Positions 30,240 through 37,496 of a DNA stretch of 64,000 bases are shown piece after piece. This DNA is from Massilia polaris (GTDB taxonomy: Bacteria; Pseudomonadota; Gammaproteobacteria; Burkholderiales; Burkholderiaceae_D). Each line of letters starts with the position of its first letter. The first letter of the stretch is position 1. Location: assembly GCF_012927275.1 (NCBI RefSeq), contig NZ_JABBGG010000007.1, forward strand, positions 248,001-312,000, in the 5' to 3' direction. The translations under genes and the position numbers were made by a program. The notes beneath the pieces were generated by a model. It saw only the letters and a program-made list of their open reading frames with translations, had not been told where the DNA came from and did no database searches.

Positions 30240-30250
30240 GATGCGATTCC

Positions 30251-30895
30251 TTATTCCGTTACGTTGCGTTCAGGTGATTCATGGGCGGGGTGTACAGGGC
30301 AGGGCCAGCCCAACGAGCCGTCGCCGGACGGGCAGGTACAACTTTGCAGACCGCCTGCGTGCGCAGCAGTTGGGCGGTGCTGCATAACCGCGATCAGGTG
30401 CTTTGCCTGCGTCATGGCGTCGTCCAGCGCGTTGTGGTGCGTGCCAGTGCGAACGGCCTTCAGGTCCGGCTGCAGCCCCTTCATGGTCCTATAGCATCGG
30501 TTATTCCAGAAATGCCAAGGGCGGGTCAGTTGCGAGCGTCGATACGCTTCTTCCAGAACCACGTTGTCGAAGCCGGCGCCGTTGCCCCACACGCGCAAGT
30601 CGTCACGGGCCGCGCACTGGCTCAGCCAGGTGGTGAAGCGCAACAAAGCGACGTTGATGTGCTCCGCGTCGGCGCAGACTGCCTTGCGCGCCTCGTCCGA
30701 CTGGCCCAGCCACCAAATGACCGTCGATGGGTCGATCACGCCGCCATTCGTCACGCTACTCTCGAGGCTGACCACTGCATAGAATCTGTCGCCCACTTCC
30801 CCTTTCGCCAAGTCGAACTCGACAGCACCGATGGCGATGATGGCAGCGTTTGGCCCGGTGCCCATCGTTTCCAGGTCTACCATCACGTCGTTCAT
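30251..30895 (-). CDS. DEDD-type 3'-5' exonuclease (phage)
   Basis: 214 aa. MVDLETMGTGPNAAIIAIGAV carries ExoI (D-x-E); WGNGAGFDNVVLEEAY is ExoII; HHNALDDAMTQAKHL is ExoIII with catalytic His and Asp. This is the RNase T/DnaQ fold common in phages (ExoVIII/DexA-like). The C-terminal tail after ~170 has a small CTCPSGDGSLGWPCPVH motif that could bind metal. It overlaps the upstream gene by four bases (ATGA). Likely role in recombination or nucleic-acid turnover; exact substrate not known. Confidence 0.85.
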   Translation of the reverse strand: MNDVMVDLETMGTGPNAAIIAIGAVEFDLAKGEVGDRFYAVVSLESSVTNGGVIDPSTVIWWLGQSDEARKAVCADAEHINVALLRFTTWLSQCAARDDLRVWGNGAGFDNVVLEEAYRRSQLTRPWHFWNNRCYRTMKGLQPDLKAVRTGTHHNALDDAMTQAKHLIAVMQHRPTAAHAGGLQSCTCPSGDGSLGWPCPVHPAHESPERNVTE

Positions 30896-31278
30896 GCTGC
30901 GCCGCCTTTCAGATCGACTGAGCCCACAGCAGTAGCAGTGCTTGGACCAGGCGGCGCCGGGATCGGTTTGCCGCTATCCTTCGCGAATGCGCGCAGCGCA
31001 ACCAGGTAGTCGATCGCCTGCAGGGCGTCCGGCACATCCGAATACACCATCTGCGCCGTGGTCACGGCGGCCGACCATTCGGCATCGGCGCGGTTCACCT
31101 GGTGGATATTCGCGGCGACCAGCTGCGCCGCGTCGAGGTTATCGAGGTGCTGCAGGAGCGCGCTGCGGTACTTGTCAGTGCTTTGGAACGTTCCGGCATA
31201 ACGGTCGTTCGCAATGACGTCACGGAGAGAATCGCGCACTATTGGTGACATCAGGTTGTCGGCTGAATGCTTAATCAT
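30892..31278 (-). CDS. Phage protein of unknown function
   Basis: 128 aa, mostly helical by composition, with a Pro-rich region near the C-terminus (KPIPAPPGPSTA). No domain recognised. It is tied into the leftward operon by four-base overlaps on both sides (helicase gene upstream, exonuclease gene downstream). Confidence 0.7.
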   Translation of the reverse strand: MIKHSADNLMSPIVRDSLRDVIANDRYAGTFQSTDKYRSALLQHLDNLDAAQLVAANIHQVNRADAEWSAAVTTAQMVYSDVPDALQAIDYLVALRAFAKDSGKPIPAPPGPSTATAVGSVDLKGGAA

Positions 31279-32018
31279 GCGAACTCCACTTGGGCCCTGA
31301 CGCGGGCAGTAACCGGCGGCAGCGTGTATTGGTCGAACGTGCCGAGGTCGATACCGCGCATCAGGTACTCGCGGAAGGCGTCAACGCCACCGTTGTCAAT
31401 CTCGTCCCGCACTGCGCGATAGAACAGAGGGCCGCGCGCCGGCGGGACTTCGATTACGACGAAGCGACGATCGCCAACGCTGGCCGGGAGGAAGTCCGCG
31501 GCGCCCGAGAGGAACACGAAGTTCATGCGGTTAGGCTCAGCGTACTCAGGCACGCCTTTGCCATTGATGGTCACGATATCGGATGAGATCAGGCGCTTGA
31601 GCGTCACTTGGGCCTGATTCGTCAGGTCGTCCTCAGCCAACACGAAGCGAGCGGACGCCGCCCATGCATTGAAGGAAGCGGTCAGGACTGAGTCGTTCAC
31701 GTGGCGCGCCTCGCCGCCGTAAAGGCCTGTGACAACACGGTTGAAGAACAAGCTCTTGCCGCTGCCCGCGCCGCCGTTGAAGATCAGTGCGCGGTTCATC
31801 TTTGCGCCTGGATGGCGCAGCGGATACGCCAGCCACTTGAGCACGTACCCGTAGAGCTCGTGATCGAAGTCGCACAGGTGCAGCAGCAGGGCGTTGATGT
31901 TGACGCAGCACGATGGCATGCGTGTAGGCGCGGGGCGGGTCAGCAGCGCGAGCGTGCGTACAAACACCTTGGAGGATTCGGCGAGGCGTGAGGCGATGGC
32001 GGTCATGTTAGTTTTCAT
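31275..32018 (-). CDS. Stand-alone DUF5906-type phage helicase/ATPase domain
   Basis: 247 aa. Walker A GGAGSGKS at ~85, Walker B-like FVLAEDD at ~122, and MNFVFLSGAADFLPASVGDRRFVVIEV later fit the D5/primase C-terminal helicase type. It is clearly related to the C-terminal part of the 922-aa primase-helicase at 37942 (shared LLLHLCD, WLAYPLR, PGAKM, MNFVFLS, DRR). It lacks any primase part. ATG at 32018 with AAGGACC upstream. Two related helicases in one phage is unusual; it may be a helper, a regulator or a leftover duplication. Confidence 0.78.
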   Translation of the reverse strand: MKTNMTAIASRLAESSKVFVRTLALLTRPAPTRMPSCCVNINALLLHLCDFDHELYGYVLKWLAYPLRHPGAKMNRALIFNGGAGSGKSLFFNRVVTGLYGGEARHVNDSVLTASFNAWAASARFVLAEDDLTNQAQVTLKRLISSDIVTINGKGVPEYAEPNRMNFVFLSGAADFLPASVGDRRFVVIEVPPARGPLFYRAVRDEIDNGGVDAFREYLMRGIDLGTFDQYTLPPVTARVRAQVEFA

Positions 32019-32033
32019 ATCTGGTCCTTGAGC

Positions 32034-32243
32034 TTAGCGAGGAGCGAATCCGGCGTTGGCGAGCGCGCGGCGGACGCGGTCGATACCGTCGCGCATCTGA
32101 TAGGCACGCTCGGCCCGGTCATGATCGGGCAGGTGCGGTTCGGTGTATTCGTAGAAGGTGCTGTACGTCGAGCGTTTGCAGAACTGCGCGAGCTGCGTTG
32201 CGTCGGCATCGTCAATCTCGAAAGTGATTGTTGTGGTTGCCAT
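32034..32243 (-). CDS. Small phage protein of unknown function
   Basis: 69 aa from the ATG at 32243 (GAGAGAAC upstream). Starts MATTTITFEIDDADATQLAQFCKR and is acidic, then basic (MRDGIDRVRRALANAGFAPR). No known domain. Between parB and the helicase gene in the leftward operon. Confidence 0.65.
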   Translation of the reverse strand: MATTTITFEIDDADATQLAQFCKRSTYSTFYEYTEPHLPDHDRAERAYQMRDGIDRVRRALANAGFAPR

Positions 32244-32260
32244 GATGGGTTCTCTCGTAA

Positions 32261-34408
32261 TCAGGCTGCTGCGGGTTTCGGAAACGGCCATGCTGCTTCC
32301 GGCGCCAACGGTTTCGTCGCTTGCTTGATCGTCGCCTTGGCTTTCACCGGGGTCTTGGCTGGCGCAGATGGCTTTGGCGCCGGCGTGGCGGCTTTGCCCT
32401 TTGGTTTTGCTTTCGTTGGCTTGGCTGCGGGGACTACCGGCGCTGGCTCGGCGGCTTCCGGTTCGGCAGCTGCGGCCGTGCCTTCACCCATCGCAGCTGG
32501 TGTTGCGACTTCCACGACTTCTGCTGCTGTGCCAACGTTCTCGGCCGCGACCGGCGCCGAAGGCTTCTCGAAGCGGCCGGCTGCGTAGACGAAGCCGAGG
32601 CTCTTGGCGGCGTCCTCGAGCATCTGGATCAGCTCGGTGCGCGGGTGCACAATGACGATGTCCTTCAGCTCGTTGATACGGCCAGGCGCGCGCACGATGA
32701 ACTTCGCCAGGTCGGCGTAGTGCATGTCCGTCACGTTGATCGGCGACGGGAACAGTTCCTCGCGCACGGCCACCGGGTCGATGCCTTCGTGCTGCGCAAT
32801 GGCCGTGATGGTGCTGAAATCATCCTGGTCGACGACGTTGTCGCGCACGTCATAATGGTGAACCTCCAGCGGCGATCCCAGCAGCAGATCGATCAGGATC
32901 ATCTGAACCTCTGGAAGGCCTGCAGCATCGATGTGGGAATTGACCGCATCTTCGTCTTTGCAGTCGAACTCATAGATAGAGCTGAGCGATCGCGGCAAAG
33001 AGAATTCGCGGAATGCGTCCTTGGTGACTTCGCGCAGGGTCTGCAGGCTGAATCCCGATTGCGCGCCATGACGGCGGACTCGTTTGTAGAGCTCGACCCG
33101 ATATGTGGTTTCGTCTGCGGCGATCTTTTCCTTTGCCTGGTGCTCCTGCTGGGCCGCATCCCGCGCCGCCTGCTTAGGGTCAACGTTTGCTGACCCAGAC
33201 TCGCCTTGGAGCGCTTGCATGCGCGCGGCGTGTGCCTCCACTGTTTCGCAGGCACCAGCATCCTCGAGCGCGGACTGCAGATCCACGCGCTTGTAAAACG
33301 GCTTGAGAGACCCATCCGCCGACTTCACGTACGAAGCGACGGGCGGCAGCGTCTCTGGAGTGAGATACGCTTTCGGTGAGCCAGCGTTCTTCGTGTGCGG
33401 CGCGTTGCGGAGGAACTGCTGCAAGCCGACCTCGTCGGTCACCAGCTCGCTGGTGGTGGTCCAGCGATCGTTCAAGACGCGCTGCGCTGCCTCCCCCTCA
33501 AGAATAGGGATTCCCTTCTTGTTCGCCTCAACTATGGTGGCCGCATCGTGCGCTGCGCGCTTCTCGGCGTGGCAGTCGGGATCAGTGCAGACGTCTGCAC
33601 TTTTCACATCGGGGTAAAGCTCGGGCTGGTTGCCGGTGCGCTTCGGGCATTTCGAGCACGCGCCGGCGCTGGCCAGCAGCCTCGCGTCATTGATGGGGAA
33701 GCGTGCCTCGGCGAGGTTGAGCATGTAACGGCTCTGCACGTGATCCACCGCGCGGCGGTACGACAGCGCCTCGCCATACTGTGGGGTGGCGATTTCCTTC
33801 AGCGCCTGCACTTGCAGCTTCGGGACCGGAATCCGGGCGATCAGCAGCGCGGTCGACGCGGGAATCTGGTCGTTCAGGAATTGCTCGCGCACGTCAGTGG
33901 TGAGCGCGCACAGCTTCAAGCGGCCGTAGATGTAGGCGCGGCTCTTCTTCACTTCCTCGGCCAGTTGGTCGGCGCTGAAACCGTGCTGCAGCATCAGCTG
34001 CTGGTATCCCTCGGCTTCCTCCATCGGATGCGGGTCTTCGCGCTGCAGGTTCTCCAGGATGCGGATCTTGGCCGCGTCCAGATCGCTCAGCGTGCGGCAC
34101 ATTGCCGGGATCGTGCCCATGCCGGCGATGACCGAGGCGCGGTACCGGCGCTCGCCGGCGACGATCTCGAACTCCTCCGGCGCCTCGGCGGTTGGCGTGA
34201 CTGGCCGGATCAGGATCGGCTGGGCCACGCCCATCGACTTGATGCTGGCGGCCAGCTCCTGCAGGGCCTGCTCGTTGAAACGCTTGCGGTTATCCGGCGA
34301 CTTGCGGATCTTCGCCAGTTCGTATTTGCCGTAGATACCGTCGTCCGCGATGATCTGGTCTGCGATCGCGTCGACGACTGACTGTGCTGCTGTAGGGGTA
34401 ATTTTCAT
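32261..34408 (-). CDS. Phage ParB-family DNA-binding protein
   Basis: 715 aa. ParB N-terminal domain ~45-150 with the CTPase/nuclease-type box GERRYRA and ENLQREDPHPMEEAEGYQQL; KorB-like helix-turn-helix ~155-200 (KSRAYIYGRLKLC). A cysteine cluster (CSKCPKRTG...CTDPDCHAEK) at ~255-290 may bind zinc. The C-terminal ~90 residues are Ala/Pro/Lys repeats. Ends at TGA 32261. AGGAGC lies before the ATG. No parA gene is nearby, so a role other than partition (gene regulation, DNA processing) is likely; related long ParB proteins occur in Burkholderia-type prophages. Confidence 0.85.
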   Translation of the reverse strand: MKITPTAAQSVVDAIADQIIADDGIYGKYELAKIRKSPDNRKRFNEQALQELAASIKSMGVAQPILIRPVTPTAEAPEEFEIVAGERRYRASVIAGMGTIPAMCRTLSDLDAAKIRILENLQREDPHPMEEAEGYQQLMLQHGFSADQLAEEVKKSRAYIYGRLKLCALTTDVREQFLNDQIPASTALLIARIPVPKLQVQALKEIATPQYGEALSYRRAVDHVQSRYMLNLAEARFPINDARLLASAGACSKCPKRTGNQPELYPDVKSADVCTDPDCHAEKRAAHDAATIVEANKKGIPILEGEAAQRVLNDRWTTTSELVTDEVGLQQFLRNAPHTKNAGSPKAYLTPETLPPVASYVKSADGSLKPFYKRVDLQSALEDAGACETVEAHAARMQALQGESGSANVDPKQAARDAAQQEHQAKEKIAADETTYRVELYKRVRRHGAQSGFSLQTLREVTKDAFREFSLPRSLSSIYEFDCKDEDAVNSHIDAAGLPEVQMILIDLLLGSPLEVHHYDVRDNVVDQDDFSTITAIAQHEGIDPVAVREELFPSPINVTDMHYADLAKFIVRAPGRINELKDIVIVHPRTELIQMLEDAAKSLGFVYAAGRFEKPSAPVAAENVGTAAEVVEVATPAAMGEGTAAAAEPEAAEPAPVVPAAKPTKAKPKGKAATPAPKPSAPAKTPVKAKATIKQATKPLAPEAAWPFPKPAAA

Positions 34409-34459
34409 GACTGCTCCTGGTTGATCTCGTTAGTAAAAGTGGCTGAGAAAAACCGGGCA

Positions 34460-34801
34460 CTACGAAGTGTTCGGGGTGGCGAACCCCATTTGTAGTGAGG
34501 TGCCGTTTGGAGTCGTGACGTCGATCAGCCACGTCGTAAAGCCCTTCTTCGGCTGGTGTTGCGGCCGTTTGGGCGGCGACACGTCATAGCCGAGGCTGCG
34601 CATCAGGTCGAACACCCGCAGCATGTCAAGGCGCACGCCATCACCCGAGACAGCTTCGGGTGGGCAGTTGTGCGTTCGACAGAAGGCGCGAAGGACGGCT
34701 AGGTCGCGTGCGTCCTCCAGCGCCTGGTGGAGGTGGCCGGTGCCTGGTGGTGTGGTGCGCGGCGGCGCAGCTGCGCGACGGGTTGCTGTCGTTGCGGTCA
34801 T
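34460..34801 (-). CDS. Phage protein of unknown function
   Basis: 113 aa if started at ATG 34801, four bases after the stop of the small gene upstream; an earlier in-frame start exists but would overlap that gene. Thr/Ala/Pro-rich start, then a compact part (LHQALEDARDLAVLRAFCRTHNCPPEAVSGDGVRLDMLRVFDLMRSLG has a helix-turn-helix-like look). No family recognised. Confidence 0.6.
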   Translation of the reverse strand: MTATTATRRAAAPPRTTPPGTGHLHQALEDARDLAVLRAFCRTHNCPPEAVSGDGVRLDMLRVFDLMRSLGYDVSPPKRPQHQPKKGFTTWLIDVTTPNGTSLQMGFATPNTS

Positions 34802-34805
34802 GGCG

Positions 34806-34952
34806 TCAGGCTGGCGTGACGGTGATGCCGCATGGTGCGTCATCGGCTTGTGCATCCAGTGCCGCAATGAATGCGGACATGCTGCATTCAGAGGCAGCTA
34901 TGTACGTTCTTTTCTCGCTCCCCGTGCTTACTGTGACCATGTAATCGCGCAT
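34806..34952 (-). CDS. 48-aa phage protein, first gene of the leftward operon
   Basis: Starts at ATG 34952 with a perfect AAGGAG seven bases before it and ends TGA 34806-34808. MRDYMVTVSTGSEKRTYIAA, then acidic CSMSAFIAALDAQADDAPCG and ITVTPA. The strong ribosome binding site and its location just downstream of the operator at 34988 argue that it is real. Function unknown. Confidence 0.65.
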   Translation of the reverse strand: MRDYMVTVSTGSEKRTYIAASECSMSAFIAALDAQADDAPCGITVTPA

Positions 34953-34987
34953 CGAAACTCCTTGCTGTTCGGTAAGTTGATCAGCGG

Positions 34988-35007
34988 AGTTTATTTAATA
35001 CTAAACT
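34988..35007. promoter_or_regulatory. Left operator of the prophage (AGTTTA-N8-TAAACT)
   Basis: A 20-bp site that, read on the minus strand, differs at one position from the site at 36094-36113 in the cI-cro gap. It lies 36 bases before the first gene of the leftward operon, equivalent to OL of lambda. An AT-rich stretch around it probably contains the promoter. Confidence 0.7.
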
Positions 35008-35105
35008 TCAAGTCAAGTAAAAAATAAACCAATGGGCGAGCTTTTGCAGCGCGTGCTACGCGGTACTAAGGGAGTCTGAAGTTCGCGGCGGGACCGCGCC
35101 TGGCG

Positions 35106-35330
35106 CTAAATTTGGGAAAGAACCTTACGGACCATTTGCTTTAACTCGGCCAAGTCGGCAAGTACGGGCTCCAAAGGATTCGCCTGCAGCCGAGCCAAAA
35201 TTTCCGCATTCAGGGAACGCCCGTTCTGGACGGCGGCTTCCTTAAGCGCGGTTTTCAGTTCGGGCGGCATGCGGATTCCAGAGTGAACGTAGTTTTCTTG
35301 CGACGTAGTGGGTTCGGGCTTTTTGCTCAT
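35106..35330 (-). CDS. Arc-like ribbon-helix-helix DNA-binding protein
   Basis: 74 aa from ATG 35330. GIRMPPELKTALKEAAVQNGRSLNAEILARL is a typical Arc/MetJ ribbon-helix-helix. The Lys-rich start and a C-terminal helix (LADLAELKQMVRKVLSQI) may add oligomer contacts. Such phage proteins repress their own and neighbouring early promoters. A perfect TGATCTC-N5-GAGATCA repeat 40 bases upstream is a candidate operator. Confidence 0.8.
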   Translation of the reverse strand: MSKKPEPTTSQENYVHSGIRMPPELKTALKEAAVQNGRSLNAEILARLQANPLEPVLADLAELKQMVRKVLSQI

Positions 35331-35370
35331 CGCCCGATTTTTCCATGCTCGCATTGACCCATGTTGCAAG

Positions 35371-35389
35371 TGATCTCACTATGAGATCA
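35371..35389. promoter_or_regulatory. Inverted repeat TGATCTC-N5-GAGATCA, candidate operator
   Basis: Perfect 7-bp arms, centred about 50 bases upstream of the arc-like gene. Size and symmetry suit a ribbon-helix-helix dimer pair. Confidence 0.5.
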
Positions 35390-35480
35390 TTGCATTTGAG
35401 AATTTGTTACCTTGAGTTAGCAAGATATAGGGCGAAAAAGTTCACTTTCACAGGCAATCGATTTAACAGAATGATCGTAT

Positions 35481-35499
35481 TGTTTACATTCTGCAAACA
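35481..35499. promoter_or_regulatory. Inverted repeat TGTTTACA-TTC-TGCAAACA, candidate operator
   Basis: 8-bp arms with one mismatch, 18 bases before the plus-strand gene at 35517. It could control that gene. No protein can be assigned. Confidence 0.35.
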
Positions 35500-35516
35500 T
35501 AACGTAACAGCGAGCA

Positions 35517-35744
35517 ATGGAAAACTTTGAAAGATGGAAGGCCGCGTATATCGCAATGGATGAGCGGCGCAAGTGGGAAAATTTGATTATTGCAGAGGGG
35601 GCGGCGGCGGACCACCCGGCAGAAACGAAACCGCCTTTATTGCTTGTTGCTAACAGCGGCGGGGCGCACGACGCGGGGCATAGCCTCAGCCGTACGCATG
35701 ATCGCAGCACGCCCATCCTCGTCCGTGCTGTGAGCAAGAGTTAG
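35517..35744 (+). CDS. Small phage protein of unknown function
   Basis: 75 aa. MENFERWKAAYIAMDERRKWENLIIAEGAAADHP is a charged helical start that looks like genuine phage protein, with Arg/Lys/Glu balance; the last 35 residues are less convincing. No strong ribosome binding site. Its 3' half is antisense to the 3' end of the repressor gene. The true 3' end or status is uncertain. Confidence 0.5.
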   Translation: MENFERWKAAYIAMDERRKWENLIIAEGAAADHPAETKPPLLLVANSGGAHDAGHSLSRTHDRSTPILVRAVSKS

Positions 35745-36044
35745 GAGCTTCCGGTCAAATGCTGTAACCCACATTAGATCAACGTCATCAGCGGTCGCCG
35801 TCGTCGCCTTTACCTCAAAGAGTGTTGTACTGGTGGCCGACGTGGCCGCTGACTCAACTGCCTGGGCGCCGTCCAGGTACATATGCCCCATCCCATAGTC
35901 ATTCTCAAGGCGGCGCGCTGCGCGTTCGCCAAACGACGCTGTCCCCGTCATAAGTTGCGATAGGTAACTTTTTTCCTTCGGCGGAATGGTTCGGTTCTCG
36001 AACCATTTTTTTAGCATTGCCCGCCTGGTATCTGTAATTTCCAT
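35637..36044 (-). CDS. CI-type prophage repressor (short, HTH_XRE-like)
   Basis: 135 aa. Residues ~8-60 form a phage-repressor helix-turn-helix (WFENRTIPPKEKSYLSQLMTGTASFGERAARRLENDYGM). The remaining ~70 residues do not look like a LexA/S24 peptidase domain: no Ser-Lys pair stands out. So induction may not rely on RecA-driven self-cleavage. It diverges from the cro-like gene; AGTTTA-N8-TAAACT operators lie in the 100-bp gap. Confidence 0.78.
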   Translation of the reverse strand: MEITDTRRAMLKKWFENRTIPPKEKSYLSQLMTGTASFGERAARRLENDYGMGHMYLDGAQAVESAATSATSTTLFEVKATTATADDVDLMWVTAFDRKLLTLAHSTDEDGRAAIMRTAEAMPRVVRPAAVSNKQ

Positions 36045-36055
36045 GGGTCGTATTT

Positions 36056-36075
36056 TGGTTAGTAAATTCTAAACA
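36056..36075. promoter_or_regulatory. Weaker operator copy in the cI-cro gap
   Basis: TGGTTA-N8-TAAACA, 4/6 and 5/6 matches to the half-sites at 36094-36113, with the same spacing. It lies 12 bases before the repressor start codon and could give autoregulation. Confidence 0.4.
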
Positions 36076-36093
36076 AGCAAATACTTGACTCGG

Positions 36094-36113
36094 AGTTTAG
36101 TATTCAATAAACT
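36094..36113. promoter_or_regulatory. Right operator of the prophage (AGTTTA-N8-TAAACT)
   Basis: Perfect inverted half-sites between the repressor gene and the cro-like gene, nearly identical to the left operator at 34988. TTGACT at 36084-36089 just upstream is a fair -35 box for a rightward promoter, so repressor binding would block it. Confidence 0.7.
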
Positions 36114-36144
36114 GGCCGGACTTTAAAAATAATGACTGCCGGAA

Positions 36145-36399
36145 ATGACACTACGGGAATACCTCGATTCACTTGAGCGCGGCGCTACCGCACGGTTCGC
36201 GGAACAGCTCGGCGTTTCGCCGTCGTACTTATCGCAGATGGCCGCTGGCACAGCGCCTATTTCACCCAAACGCTGCGTTCGCATCGAAATCCTTAGTGGC
36301 GGTCACGTTACGCGAAAAAACGATTTGCATCCGTTCGACTGGCAGGAGATATGGCCCGAGTTGGCGATTCCTCCGTGCGGCAGAACGAACAATAGTTGA
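36145..36399 (+). CDS. Cro/YdaS-type DNA-binding protein
   Basis: 84 aa. MTLREYLDSLERGATARFAEQLGVSPSYLSQMAAGTAPISPKRCVRIEILSGG is the YdaS/Cro helix-turn-helix pattern, followed by a conserved-looking LHPFDWQEIWPEL tail. First gene of the rightward transcript and divergent from the repressor gene, so Cro by position. Confidence 0.82.
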   Translation: MTLREYLDSLERGATARFAEQLGVSPSYLSQMAAGTAPISPKRCVRIEILSGGHVTRKNDLHPFDWQEIWPELAIPPCGRTNNS

Positions 36400-36438
36400 A
36401 TCGAAGAAATTATCAAACCACCAAGAAAAGGGCATGTT

Positions 36439-36783
36439 GTGGACACTACGCAATCTTCAAGCGATACCGCCAGCGAACTGGCGGCACAGGTCGGCACTCT
36501 GGCAGAGGGCGACATTGTCATGCCGCCAGCCGTGGCTGAGGTGATACGCCGGTCAGGTGGCGCCGAGCCGGTAGCGCGCTCCACAGCCGTCGCGCCTGGT
36601 GAGGAGTGGCGCATCGGCATTCTCGGCGGCGGCTCCTTTACATTCAGCCGCTATATCAACGGCGCACCCAATGAGGTCTACCGGACCGTTGACCTGGCGA
36701 CGGCGGCGGTTTGGTCGAGCGCTGTCATTCAAGGTTTTCAACCACCACGATACCTTCTCGATTCCGATAAACCTGCTGGTTGA
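36439..36783 (+). CDS. Phage protein of unknown function (early right)
   Basis: 114 aa from GTG 36439 with AAAAGGG upstream. Acidic start MDTTQSSSDTASELAAQVG, then EEWRIGILGGGSFTFSRYINGAPNEVYRTVDLA. No domain recognised. Its leader and first codons resemble those of the gene at 37029. The 3' end overlaps a minus-strand gene (36725-36925). Confidence 0.6.
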   Translation: MDTTQSSSDTASELAAQVGTLAEGDIVMPPAVAEVIRRSGGAEPVARSTAVAPGEEWRIGILGGGSFTFSRYINGAPNEVYRTVDLATAAVWSSAVIQGFQPPRYLLDSDKPAG

Positions 36784-36925
36784 ACTCGACTTGGACTAGG
36801 CGATCACCGCGCTGTTTAAGCCGGTAGAAGTCGAGGCCACTGAAGTCGAGTTCGAAGGCGTCGTCGTAAACGGCGAGTTCGCGGCGAAGGTCACCAACGG
36901 TGAGGGGGCGTGGGCGGTTTGGCAT
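36725..36925 (-). CDS. Small conserved-looking phage protein on the opposite strand
   Basis: 66 aa from ATG 36925 (GACGAGGA upstream). MPNRPRPLTVGDLRRELAVYDDAFELDFSGLDFYRLKQRGDR is a compact, well-composed start like small phage proteins seen elsewhere; function unknown. It runs against the rightward early genes and overlaps the end of the one at 36439 by 59 bases. Confidence 0.62.
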   Translation of the reverse strand: MPNRPRPLTVGDLRRELAVYDDAFELDFSGLDFYRLKQRGDRLVQVEFNQQVYRNREGIVVVENLE

Positions 36926-37028
36926 GGGTCCTCGTCTCAAAATTGAAGTTGTAAAACGAGCACTATAGCGCACCAGAAACTTGAGGTGCCGAACGACAAA
37001 TATCAAGAATCAAGAAAAGGGCAACGTT

Positions 37029-37496
37029 GTGGACATCAGGCAATCTTATCTCGCAATGATCAGAGCATTTCCAGGCGGTTGGGACGCAATAGTCGGCGCG
37101 CTCGGCATGAGCCGCGACGCACTGGAAAATCGCATCTACGAACGCAAAGGGCAGGGCGTGCTGGTCGAGACTGCGCTCCAGATCCAGAAATTCTCTGACA
37201 CCACGCACTTCGCAGCGGCGGTCGCTACCGCCAGCGGCGGCACCTTCGTCAAGCTGCCGGCAGACCTGTCGGACGAGAACGAGGTGCTGCTGGACAAGTT
37301 CCAGGCGTTGTACGCCGAGCTGGGCCAGTTCTCGGCCGACTTTAACGAAGCGAAGAAGGACGACAACATCGACGCCCGCGAGCGCAAGATCCTCGAGGAC
37401 GACGGTGCGCGGATACACAAGGTGCTGTCCGAGTTGATGGCGATCACCTTCCGCATCTACTGTCCAAACGGCGGCGAAGCAGGGGGCGACAAATGA
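37029..37496 (+). CDS. YmfL/CII-like phage regulatory protein
   Basis: 155 aa from GTG 37029 (AAAAGGG upstream). YLAMIRAFPGGWDAIVGALGMSRDALENRIYERKGQGVLVETALQIQ is a YmfL-type helix-turn-helix; the rest is helical. By position after cro it takes the place of cII, so control of lysogeny or early transcription is likely (inference). It overlaps the next gene by four bases. Confidence 0.75.
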   Translation: MDIRQSYLAMIRAFPGGWDAIVGALGMSRDALENRIYERKGQGVLVETALQIQKFSDTTHFAAAVATASGGTFVKLPADLSDENEVLLDKFQALYAELGQFSADFNEAKKDDNIDARERKILEDDGARIHKVLSELMAITFRIYCPNGGEAGGDK

